Under the pieces are notes generated by a model. The model made no database searches, was not told where the DNA came from, and saw only the letters and a program-made list of their open reading frames with translations. Both the position numbers and the translations under genes were made by a program. A stretch of DNA of 64,000 bases from Bryopsis sp. KO-2023 (lineage: Eukaryota > Chlorophyta > Ulvophyceae > Bryopsidales > Bryopsidaceae), in the NCBI GenBank assembly GCA_030272585.1, contig BSYQ01000011.1:3162001-3226000 (forward strand), in the 5' to 3' direction. Position 1 is the first letter of the stretch. Each line of letters begins with the position of its first letter. Shown piece by piece: positions 25,072-35,217 of this stretch.

Positions 25072-26108
25072 GAATTGGGCTGTGGTAGAGTGAAAAAAAT
25101 AAAGAGAAAAAAAGAAATGTCATTCGCAAGTCCCCCATTTTACCTATGTGGAGTGGAGCTGCTCTTCATGACTAAAACTGCGATTTCAGATCGTTATTCT
25201 TCTTTTTAGGATTGCTCAGTGGTGTCCTAAATAGGGGCTGCTGTATGACGGTACTACATACAAATATTATTAGGGGTTGCTGTATTCTAAATACGGCAAT
25301 ATAATTATGTAAGGGCTGGGTATACTTTGCATTAAGTTATAAAGAAAATAGAAGCTAGTTCTTCTAGGAAAAAAAGAGAAAGAACAGTTTTGGTTGTGAC
25401 AGAAATGAGCCGGTTCCTGCTAATGAAACTAAAAAAATGGACAAAATGAAATGTCTTTCTTGGGTATTAACATAATTTTGGTTTTGGAACGCATTTTTTG
25501 AATTGGAATTCTGATGCATTAATGCATTTTTTTCCATTAGATGTGCACTTAGAGTTTTCCTTACTCAGACTGTCATTTTTTTGAAATATTGGTCACTATG
25601 GATGCATGATTCAGTGCAAACTCTGATTGGGCTGGGTGTCATTTTCTCCTTACTTTGAACACTCCATGATTGGTGCATGGATGCTTTTGGTTGCTATAGA
25701 GGCTTTGGCCTCTTTCCATGTAAATTGGTTGTCAAAACTCACAGTCTGAAAATTGCTGATCTTGCACTTACACTTTTTGCTGCTTTGTGATATGTTGTGT
25801 GCCTTGGCCTCTGGTGATGTTCACTTCGCGTCACTGTAAAATCTGAAACAAACTGTTTCATCCCTTTTCTGCAGTAAATGCAAATCATATTATGATGATC
25901 AGAGAATAAATATAGATAGATGTAACATCTGCAATGTAATATAGATGTAACATCTGCAATGTAAATTTTCAGAGAGGCAACTCTGGGAAAACAATTGCAA
26001 GCAGTATCAAAACAAGTGAAAGAAGCGAGGGGGAGAGCAAATTTAGTTTGTTTTTTTTTTTGTAAAAGATGTAACGCTCCAAAAACAAAGTGGAGAAAGT
26101 TTCGATTC
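25072..26108. other. AT-rich intergenic region, no gene seen
   Basis: About 1 kb between the catalase stop and the retroelement block. It includes a short direct repeat (GATGTAACATCTGCAATGTAA, two copies at about 25919 and 25943). No protein-like frame. The last four bases, ATTC, match the four bases that follow the block at 49764. Confidence 0.5.
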
Positions 26109-26280
26109 TGTTAATATCGCCAGCCTTAGCCTTGTTTGAACAAGTGTTTTTTTCTTACAGAAAATTGTTCCCGGACACAATCCTACTTTCCAAACTTATA
26201 CTTCAAGATCTCTCCTCTCATCAACTAATTTAGTTCACATCTACAGAAATTAAGGCTACTCTGAAATCCAATTCCCAACA
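26109..26280 (-). repeat. 3' LTR of retroelement A (172 bp)
   Basis: On the minus strand it begins TGTTGGG and ends TTAACA. It is preceded by the purine-rich GGTGAAGCG that also precedes the E-element LTR. It looks identical to 46038-46209. Flanked outside by ATTC. Confidence 0.8.
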
Positions 26281-26365
26281 CGCTTCACCGCGCAGAAAAA
26301 CTCCGATATAACGAAATTTCGCAAAGAGAAATAAATTAGTAAAAAAATAGGAGATCCCTCAAAGC

Positions 26366-28408
26366 CTAGTAATAATGCTTCATCTGGTTGGCATGAAGTA
26401 TTAAGTAAGGCTTGCGTCCCTTTTTAACTTCCCTCGTGACTGGAGCTACCTTGAACCTTCTGCCGGAAATGTGAGTAATGATTCTGTAAGGTCCCTTCCA
26501 AATCGGCTCCAGTTTTCCCAATTCGCGCGACAGACGATCGTAATCCCGGATTAGGACTTCTTCTCCCACATAGTGAAAATGACGATGGGGAGCTGGTCGT
26601 CGTGCGTTGATCTGTGCTCTCCTTTTTGCTGTCCGATCCAAAGCTTCAGCCCATGCATCCTCTCCCGCGTGCCACAACGCAGCAGGCGAGTATTTTGTGG
26701 TGTCGTGAATCATATTGTTGATCTGGTCCAAGGCTCTGTTGATGTGATTACTCCATTCTCCTCCCAGGTCGAATTGCAAAACTCTCAGACGATCCAGTAA
26801 CGTGCGGTTGAAACGCTCTATCAATCCATTGGCTCTGTGATGGTGTGCAGGAACGCGATCCAACCGTATTCCACGGCGGTGGGCCCAATTGGAGACCGCG
26901 GAAGACTGGAAGTAGCTGGCACCGTCGGTGAGGATCGTGTTTGGAGTGGGAGCTGCCTTGAGCCAGATGTCCAGAGTAGCGAGGATGGATTGGGTTGACG
27001 ACTTCTTCAGCGGAACAGCGAATCCAAGGCGAGTAAGTCCGTCGACCAAACACATTATGTATCTGTGTCCTTTCGAATCAACAGGTAGTGGTCCTATCAA
27101 ATCAATGTTAAGGCTCTCGCCAGGCCGCTTTGGGTTCATCGGAGAGCCTAAGGTCTCTTTTTCCTTCGGTGGCGTGAAGTGTTGGCATGTGGTACAGCTT
27201 TTAACGACCTCGTGGATCTCCGAGAGGCTGACGTCCCAGCCCATTTGGTGGCATTGCCACTGGAGTTTATGTGACTTCCAGTGACCGTCCGAGTGAAGAG
27301 CTTGCAGCGCGGAACGAGATGGCGACACCTGGATAGGGCTGACGACTGGGACGTCCTCCTTCGCAAACCATCGCGACAGTTGGTCGGCCCAGGGATTGCT
27401 TTCGCCTGCCAGAAACTCCACTCGCATGCGTCCAGGAGAAGGGAAGTGTGACCAAATCCAAGCGACGAGGCGAGCAGCACGGAGGTCCGACATGAGGTCT
27501 GGCCCAGGAGGATTGCGTAAGCGGTGGTAAGCACTTTGGGAATCAGTGTAAACCACGATAGGTCGAGCTCCCACCAAAGGCATGACATCGCGCAGGGACC
27601 AGGCGAGGCATTGGAGTTCGCCCAAGAAGCTGGACGGAGGAACGCCCGAGAGCCGTTGGGAGTTGAGCGCGACGACCCTTCCTTGTTCCGGTGGTCCCGC
27701 GAAGAGCACGTAGCCTCGCCCAGTTCCCGACCAGTCCACTTGGAGGTGGAAAGTGGAGGCTTCTTCCCTCGTAAGTGAGATGTTGTTCTCCAGTATTTTC
27801 GTCCATGCTTCTTTCGCCAGTTGGTCCAATGTTTCTCCAGGAGTGTTCGGTGGCTGTGCGTGTAGGGGTTCCACGTATGCGCTGTAGCCTGGGCACACTC
27901 CGCGCGAGACATTGAAGAGCCCTAGGACCTTCCGAAGATCGCTGGGAGAGCGGATAGGAGGTAAGTTTTTTCTCTGTTGCTCCAGGAAGTGTTTTAACGA
28001 AATGCCATCAGGACCCAGGGTGTAGCCGAGGAATTGGACTTCCGAGCGAGCGATTTGGGCCTTCGAGGGGTTTACGCACCACCCGACCTCGCGAAGGCGT
28101 TCCAGAACTTGGTGAAGGTGGAGGTCATGCTCTGCGCGGTTTCTTCCCCCTACTAGGATATCGTCGACGAAATTTCGGGCAGCCTTCCCCTCCAAAACGG
28201 ACTTCACGCGTTCATGGAACAGCCCTGGTGATGAACTCCACCCCTGAGGAAGGCGGAGGTACCAATAGCGTCCTACATCCGTTTCGAAGCCAAAGAGTGG
28301 GCGAAGGGAAGGACACACTTCCAATTGGAAGAAACCGTCAGAGAGGTCGAGGACAGAGAACGTCGTCCATTCCGCTGGGATGGAGTCCACCACCGAACGC
28401 ACATTCAG
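26366..28408 (-). pseudogene. pol: Element A pol, 3' part: RT, RNase H, integrase
   Basis: The frame continues from the insertion point to a TAG at 26366. It contains the RT palm (NFVDDILVGG), RNase H (VVYTDSQSAYHRL), an integrase zinc module (HSDGHW ... CTTCQH) and the catalytic triad D (IDLIGPLPVD), D (ILTDGASYF), E (LIERFNRTLLD). A short SH3-like C-terminal tail follows (VGEEVLIRDYDRL) with no chromodomain. Separated from its N-terminal half by 14.4 kb, so this copy cannot make a full polyprotein. It is otherwise undamaged and appears identical to 46295-48338. Confidence 0.85.
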
Positions 28409-28675
28409 TGTTAGGGATGTTAAGAGCTACATCCAGTCAGGTCCAGTCATGTACAGTCATGTACAGTCATGCGTAGTCATGCTGACGTGGACATGTGAGT
28501 CAGGTCTAGTCATGATGACTAGACCTATGTCGGGTGCCCACCTAGGATGGTTGTCCTAGGTACCATGCGGGGACGCTAGGATCCTTGGGGGTCATGGTAT
28601 TAATGGGCTTCAAGGTCATGGACTCATAAGTTTTAGTTTTTAGCTCTTCTTAGACTTGCACCCCCAAGTCTAACA
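28409..28675 (+). repeat. Left outer LTR of chromovirus (267 bp)
   Basis: Starts TGTTAGGGATG and ends AGTCTAACA, so the terminal inverted repeat is TGTTAG/CTAACA. Contains about four 11-base repeats with core AGTCATGTAC and two near-perfect palindromes: TCTAGTCATGATGACTAGA, and CCTAGGA...TCCTAGG. Confidence 0.9.
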
Positions 28676-28678
28676 ACT

Positions 28679-28689
28679 TGGTTTCGGAG
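28679..28689 (+). promoter_or_regulatory. Primer-binding site after left LTR
   Basis: TGGTTTCGGAG sits three bases after the LTR. It resembles the plant initiator-Met PBS (TGGTATCAGAGC) and recurs beside the LTRs at 32888, 46038 and 48771. Confidence 0.7.
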
Positions 28690-28795
28690 AAAACTAAAAC
28701 TAAACTCACATGTCCACGTCAGCATGACTATGCATGACTGTACATGATTGTACATGACTGGACCTGACTGGATGTAGCTCTTAACATCCCTAACA
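28690..28795 (-). repeat. Partial inverted LTR with internal deletion
   Basis: Matches the reverse complement of the 267-bp LTR but lacks about 160 internal bases, joining an AAAACTAAAACT piece directly to ACTCACATGTCC. It is followed by the C7 tract that marks the polypurine tract of a minus-strand copy. So it is the remnant 3' LTR of that copy. Confidence 0.75.
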
Positions 28796-29299
28796 TACCT
28801 CCCCCCCTAATCAGTCTCCTCCTGGAGACTCCTTTCCTCACTTCTATATAGCCCATAGAATGATACAGAGTCCCACAACGAACCCCAATTCTTATCATTC
28901 AACTATATAAAGTGTTTCGATAACTTGGAGATGTTATCATAAGTGTATTCGTCAGAATAAGCCCCTACTCTGATATAGGTCATCCGAGTCCTTCTCATAC
29001 ACGGAGTGCTTCTCGGATCTACCAAGACCATACACTTCTCTACACTGGTGGCGAACCAATGTACATCAACTGAAGTCTCGCAACTTCATCTACTTCCATT
29101 TATATTCTCATTTTGAATGGATCCCATCTAGAGTTCAAAATAGAATATAGCGAGAAATTCAATTTAGTTCACTAGTTCATTGAAAATGAGATATGTTCTT
29201 AAACATGTCCTCACTTAACAAGAACTTGATCTCGTACACAAGATCTGGAACTCTTTTCATATCGACACTCGATTATGAAGAAACATTACCCCACACAAG
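28796..29299 (-). other. 3' untranslated region of chromovirus copy B
   Basis: Same sequence as the region after the pol stop in the copies at 42053-42556 and 33155-33947, in minus orientation. No coding content. Confidence 0.7.
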
Positions 29300-29998
29300 T
29301 CACGAACGAAGTCGCCTACTTCGACGTACCGGAATAGGGGGAATCAACGTTGATTTCTTTCTCTTCTGGTACTGCTCTACCAGCTCCCGAGCGTTCTCCA
29401 AATTCGCTTCAGGCTCCCAAGAGTTGTGCTCATGTGAGTATCCCGTCCACTTTACCAAGTACTGCGGAACTACTCGTCGACCGACCTTTACTTCACGGTA
29501 GTCGAGGAGGTCTTCTACCTCATACTCTAGTTCTTCCTGTATATCCACAGGTGGCGGAGGAGGTTGTGTCTTTCCATGCGACCAATACCTCTTAAGTAAA
29601 GAAGCATGAAAGACTGGATGAATAGGAAGCGAATCAGGCAATTCCAATCGGAATGCTAGCTGTTCTGCCATCGGTTTTCGTTTTTGGACACCTTCCAAAA
29701 CACGAAAAGGACCCAACCAACGTGGCAATAACTTCCTTGATCCAGGGTGTTTCAATTTGATATGTCGTGCATCCAGCAAGACCATATCGCCTACTTGAAC
29801 ATCAACTGGACACCTACGCACATCGGCATAAGTCTTCATCCTTTGCTGAGCACCTTCTAAACACCGCTTTGCTTTGACAATCGCCTCACGAATGTCCTCG
29901 GTCATCTTCTTCACCGCCGGTACTCCAATCTGTGTCCTTTGTCTACTCAGACCTCCAGGACCCATGACATTAGATGTCTTGGATGGAAGTTGTACCGT
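29300..29998 (-). pseudogene. pol: Chromovirus copy B, integrase C-terminus and chromodomain
   Basis: Minus-strand frame that begins abruptly at the inversion junction near 29998 and runs to the normal pol stop. It includes the GPF/Y-like integrase tail (LPRWLGPFRVLEGV) and a chromodomain (QYLVKWTGYSHEHNSWEP). The chromodomain of such elements binds methylated histone tails and guides integration to heterochromatin. The catalytic part is missing from this strand. Confidence 0.85.
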
Positions 29999-30002
29999 TA
30001 AT

Positions 30003-31937
30003 GGTACTCGACGGATGTGTATCGACTATAGAGGCTTAAATAAGTTGACGATCAGGAATCAATATCCACTACCAAGGATAGATGATCTCCTTGATCAACT
30101 TCAAGGTTCGAAGTTCTTTTCGGCCTTAGATTTGAAAGCAGAGTATTGGCAACTTCGAGTGAAGGAGTCAGACCAACCGAAGACCGCTTTCAAAACCCCA
30201 TTCGGTCTGTATGAATACAAAGTGCTTCCAATGGGCTTGACGAATGCACCTGCAATATTCCAGACTTGGATGAATCGGGTATTCTCGGGTATGATTGGGA
30301 AGTCGGTCCTAATATACCTCGATGACATACTTGTATTCAGCAAAACTCCGGAGGAACATGTGCAACATTTGCGAGCCGTGATGAAACGCTTGCGTGAGCA
30401 CAAAATGCTCTTGAAGAGATCAAAATGTGATTTCTTTAAGAAAGAGCTTCACTATCTTGGATTTGTTATAAATCAAGATGGTATTTCCGCTGACAAAAGG
30501 AAAACAGAGAAAGTAGTAGAGTGGCCAGTCCCAAAGAACGTTGCGGAATTGCGTTCATTTTTAGGGCTCTCTAACTATTTCCGGAGATTTGTGCAAGGTT
30601 ACAGCAAGCTTGTAGCCCCACTCACAAATTTACTTAGGAAGGGTAAAGAGTGGAGTTGGACCGAGGATTGTCAAAGAGGCTTTGATGGTGTTAAAGAGAA
30701 TTTAACACATGCACCTTGTTTGGCAATGCCTAACTTCGAAAAGGATTTTGAAGTTATCGCAGATGCTTCGGATTATGCGATCGGTGCAATCTTGTTGCAA
30801 GAGGAACATCCTATAGCTTTTGAAAGTCGAAAGTTATCAGGAGCCCAACTTAACTGGAGCATAGGTGACAAGGAAATGTTCGCCGTAGTGCATGCTCTTA
30901 AGTTGTGGCGATGCTACCTGGATGTGCGTGTGTTTAAGGTGGTGTGTGATCACCAGCCTAACACATATTTCCATTCCCAGGAAACTCTCTCTCGAAGGTC
31001 GGCACGTTGGCTCGAAGTCCTCCAGGGGTTCCGGTTCGAGTGGGAATACAGGCCGGGACGGACGAACGTGGCAGACCCCTTGTCACGATATCCGTCGTAT
31101 TCTCAGCAGATCGGAATACTCTCGGAGCTGGGAGGTGGCCAGAAACGACCAACTTGGAATGGGGATCCGTCCTCGCCCCGGCCCGGTACGTCGATGCTAA
31201 AGGAGAGATTGACTGAGGGGATCACTAGGGATGAGTGGTTTGAAACCGAAGATGTCGCCGCTTCAGGTTGTCAAAAGCACTCAGGCCTGTGGTGGAATGG
31301 TGCACGAGTAGTAGTACCAAATTGGGATAATCTTAGAGAAGATATCCTACATGATAGCCATGCAAGTGTATATGCAGGACATTTTGGGATCCGCAAGACC
31401 CAAAGAACAGTCTTAAAATACTTTTGGTGGCCTGGCGTAGAGGGAGATATCGCAAACTTTGTAAAGGGATGCGATGCATGTCAAAGGAACAAACACCGTC
31501 GCGGCAAGGTGCCTGGTCCTTTGCAACCTTTACGTATACCTGATGGTCGATGGGAATCAGTTTCAATGGATTTGATTACTGATTTGCCTAAATCAGGAGC
31601 AGAAGCATTTGATGCCATCTTAGTTTTTGTGGATCGACTCACAAAGATGGTGCGATGCGTACCAACGCACACTACGTGTGATGCGGTACAAACGGCGAAA
31701 CTCTTCGTTACTGAGGTCTTCCGTTTGCACGGTCTTCCTAAGCACCTCGTAAGCGATAGAGATCCTAGGTGGACTTCAAAGTTCTTTAGAGAGCTTTGTA
31801 AGACCTTAGGGGTCACTCAAGCATTGTCGACAGCTTTTCATCCACAGAGTGATGGACAGACTGAAGCAATGAATAGGATCCTCGAAGATACCTTACGGCA
31901 TTTCGTAGGACCTCGTCAAAGAGATTGGAGTGACTTG
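30003..31937 (+). pseudogene. pol: Chromovirus copy B, RT to integrase core, inverted
   Basis: From GTRRMCIDYRGLNKL onward the plus strand encodes RT (IYLDDILVFS), RNase H (ADASDYAIGAILL), the integrase zinc module (CDACQRNKHRR) and the integrase core (LVSDRDPRWTSKF, then HPQSDGQTEAMNR). It breaks off at ...RDWSDLL, where it fuses to unrelated leader sequence. It lacks protease and the integrase C-terminus. One active-region residue differs from both other copies (LKAEYWQL instead of LKAGYWQL). Confidence 0.85.
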
Positions 31938-32887
31938 TTGTTATCCGACCCCATTCTTCTCGAGGAACCCCCTCGGCAATCATCTGTCTCCATTAGCGAA
32001 TTACGACAAGTCCTATTCCTCTAGGCTCAAGAGAGCGTACCATACCATACGAACCACTAACAAAAGCCCTCAATTTTACACAGACCACTGCGCTAGCAAA
32101 CCGATCCCGAAAGACCAGGGGTCTAGTGATTTCAAAGGGCAATAGTGGCTCTCCGTACAGCTAGGATAGGAGTGCCGAGTAACGCTCTTTAGACGTGAAA
32201 ATTGCCGAATCGATTTAATCAAATATCCAAGATCAACCCTAATAAAACTCAAGAGAAATGAACTTCCTTCCTCTTACTTCCCTCATCTCCTTTTATTGAC
32301 CAAATAAAAGGTCTCCTTTTGTTATACCGACTCAAGCTCCCCTAGCACTTGAGTCCTTATACTCGTTCCACCATCTAAGAGAGTACTCTTAGTGGCTTCT
32401 CGCGAGCACATGGTACAACAACCTCTTTACTCTTAGTATCTTCAGGTGTTAACCCTGCCCATACAAAGTTAACCCCACCCTTTGGATAAAAGAGAAACTT
32501 TTATAGTTCAAAAACTATACTATCTTGAAGTCGCAACGTGTCGACGTTCAAAATGATTCTAAAACATCATTTCGATCGTCCAACACCTAGAACCGACACG
32601 GACGACCTCAAAACACCCAAATTCCGACGCGAAACTTTAAAACGTCATAACTTTGCGCACACGCATCGGATTCACTCGCGACAAATTGCAACGGATGCAT
32701 CTTGTTCCGTAGATGCTTTTAGACACCTTATATGTTCGATTCCGTGACGTATACGGTCCGGAACGGGCCAAAACGTGTCGCTAATCGAACAGCTCCGATT
32801 TCCCTGCAGAAAATCCGCGCGCCGCAATAAGCAGTGCGACTCCACTTCCCACACGATAGGATGCTTGCCAAAGCTCCGAAACCAAGT
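31938..32887 (-). other. Chromovirus 5' leader and probable gag start
   Basis: Lies downstream, on the minus strand, of the inner LTR and its PBS (32887-32873), so it is the 5' untranslated leader of a minus-strand copy. It is the only such leader in the window. An ATG near 31994 opens METDDCRGGSSRRMGSDN and stays open to the junction at 31938. It may be the true start of gag, whose capsid part is missing from every copy here. Confidence 0.5.
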
Positions 32888-33154
32888 TGTTAGACTTGGG
32901 GGTGCAAGTCTAAGAAGAGCTAAAAACTAAAACTTATGAGTCCATGACCTTGAAGCCCATTAATACCATGACCCCCAAGGATCCTAGCGTCCCCGCATGG
33001 TACCTAGGACAACCATCCTAGGTGGGCACCCGACATAGGTCTAGTCATCATGACTAGACCTGACTCACATGTCCACGTCAGCATGACTACGCATGACTGT
33101 ACATGACTGTACATGACTGGACCTGACTGGATGTAGCTCTTAACATCCCTAACA
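32888..33154 (-). repeat. Inner LTR in reverse orientation (267 bp)
   Basis: Complete reverse-complement copy of the outer LTR. It serves both as 3' LTR of copy C (polypurine tract at 33155-33175) and as 5' LTR of the leader at 31938-32887 (PBS adjacent). An extra TTCTAACA lies between LTR and polypurine tract, not found in the other copies. Confidence 0.9.
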
Positions 33155-33272
33155 TTCTAACATTCCTCCCCCCCTAATCAGTCTCCTCCTGGAGACTCCT
33201 TTCCTCACTTCTATATAGCCCATAGAATGATACAGAGTCCCACAACGAACCCCAACTCTTATCATTCAACTA

Positions 33273-33551
33273 CTGTAATACGCAAATCTTTCGCGCTGCT
33301 TTAGGATCGCTCGTCTTTTTTTTCGCCTACGTTATTTTTGTCTCCACAGATGGGCACGAAAATAAAGCAGTGCGAAAATAAAGCAAACGCGTGATTGGGT
33401 ATAATCTGTAGTTACAAACTTGCGTACCTGAATAGCCTTGGTTTTTCCGCCTGCTTTATTTTCGTTCCTGCTCTTTTTTCGCCTACCTTATTTTTCGTGC
33501 TTTGGTCCGCGCGCGAAAATAAAGCAGCGCGAAAAGATTTGCGTATTACAG
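33273..33551. mobile_element. 279-bp TIR element (MITE-like) with TA duplication
   Basis: Interrupts the 3' UTR of copy C. It is absent from the same position in the other two copies (CAACTATATAAAG). Ends are inverted: CTGTAATACGCAAATCTTT at the left and its complement at the right, extending about 30 bases with one indel. Flanked by TA on both sides, the signature of Tc1/mariner-type insertion. No coding capacity. The interior has several GAAAATAAAGCA-like motifs in both directions. Confidence 0.85.
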
Positions 33552-33947
33552 TATATAAAGTGTTTCGATAACTTGGAGATGTTATCATAAGTGTATTCGT
33601 CAGAATAAGCCCCTACTCTGATATAGGTCATCCGAGTCCTTCTCATACACGGAGTGCTTCTCGGATCTACCAAGACCATACACTTCTCTACACTGGTGGC
33701 GAACCAATGTACATCAACTGAAGTCTCGCAACTTCATCTACTTCCATTTATATTCTCATTTTGAATGGATCCCATCTAGAGTTCAAAATAGAATATAGCG
33801 AGAAATTCAATTTAGTTCACTAGTTCATTGAAAATGAGATATGTTCATAAACATGTCCTCACTTAACAAGAACTTGATCTCGTACACAAGATCTGGAACT
33901 CTTTTCATATCGACACTCGATTATGAAGAAACATTACCCCACACAAG

Positions 33948-35217
33948 TCACGAACGAAGTCGCCTACTTCGACGTACCGGAATAGGGGGAATCAACGTTG
34001 ATTTCTTTCTCTTCTGGTACTGCTCTACCAGCTCCCGAGCGTTCTCCAAATTCGCTTCAGGCTCCCAAGAGTTGTGCTCATGTGAGTATCCCGTCCACTT
34101 TACCAAGTATTGCGGAACTACTCGTCGACCGACCTTTACTTCACGGTAGTCGAGGAGGTCTTCTACCTCATACTCTAGTTCTTCCTGTATATCCACAGGT
34201 GGCGGAGGAGGTTGTGTCTTTCCATGCGACCAATACCTCTTAAGTAAAGAAGCATGAAAGACTGGATGAATAGGAAGCGAATCAGGCAATTCCAACCGGA
34301 ATGCGACCTGTTGTGCCATCGGTTTTCGTTTTTGGACACCTTCCAAAACACGAAAAGGACCCAACCAACGTGGCAATAACTTCCTTGATCCAGGGTGTTT
34401 CAATTTGATATGTCGTGCATCCAGCAAGACCATATCGCCTACTTGAACATCAACTGGACACCTACGCACATCGGCATAAGTCTTCATCCTTTGCTGAGCA
34501 CTTTCCAAACACCGCTTTGCTTTGACAATCGCCTCACGAATGTCTTCAGTCATCTTCTTCACCGCCGGTACTCCAATCTGTGTCCTTTGTCTACTCAGAC
34601 CTCCAGGACCCATGACATTCGATGTCTTGGATGGAAGTTGTACCGTTAATGGTGTCCACGGATCTCTACCGTAGTTCAAGAAGAACGGTGTTTCACCAGT
34701 AGCCATCGACTTAGAGTTGTTCAAAGCAAACTCTACCACTGGCAACAAGTCACTCCAATCTCTTTGACGAGGTCCTACGAAATGCCGTAAGGTATCTTCG
34801 AGGATCCTATTCATTGCTTCAGTCTGTCCATCACTCTGTGGATGAAAAGCTGTCGACAATGCTTGAGTGACCCCTAAGGTCTTACAAAGCTCTCTAAAGA
34901 ACTTTGAAGTCCACCTAGGATCTCTATCGCTTACGAGGTGCTTAGGAAGGCCGTGCAAACGGAAGACCTCAGTAACGAAGAGTTTCGCCGTTTGTACCGC
35001 ATCACACGTAGTGTGCGTTGGTACGCATCGCACCATCTTTGTGAGTCGATCCACAAAAACTAAGATGGCATCAAATGCTTCTGCTCCTGATTTAGGCAAA
35101 TCAGTAATCAAATCCATTGAAACTGATTCCCATCGACCATCAGGTATACGTAAAGGTTGCAAAGGACCAGGCACCTTGCCGCGACGGTGTTTGTTCCTTT
35201 GACATGCATCGCATCCC
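33948..35217 (-). pseudogene. pol: Chromovirus copy C, integrase and chromodomain part
   Basis: Continuation of copy C pol after a frameshift: integrase core, C-terminal tail and chromodomain to the pol stop. Nearly identical in protein to the end of copy D. Cannot be made in one piece with its upstream half unless frameshifting occurs. Confidence 0.85.

Noticed and set aside
27148..27912. 254-codon minus-strand frame within element A
   Set aside because: Off-frame shadow of the pol frame; repeated identically at 47077-47841 because the DNA is duplicated.
29874..30002. Start of the 716-codon plus-strand frame before GTRRMCIDYRG
   Set aside because: Reads antisense through minus-strand integrase sequence up to the inversion junction; real RT sequence starts at about 30003.
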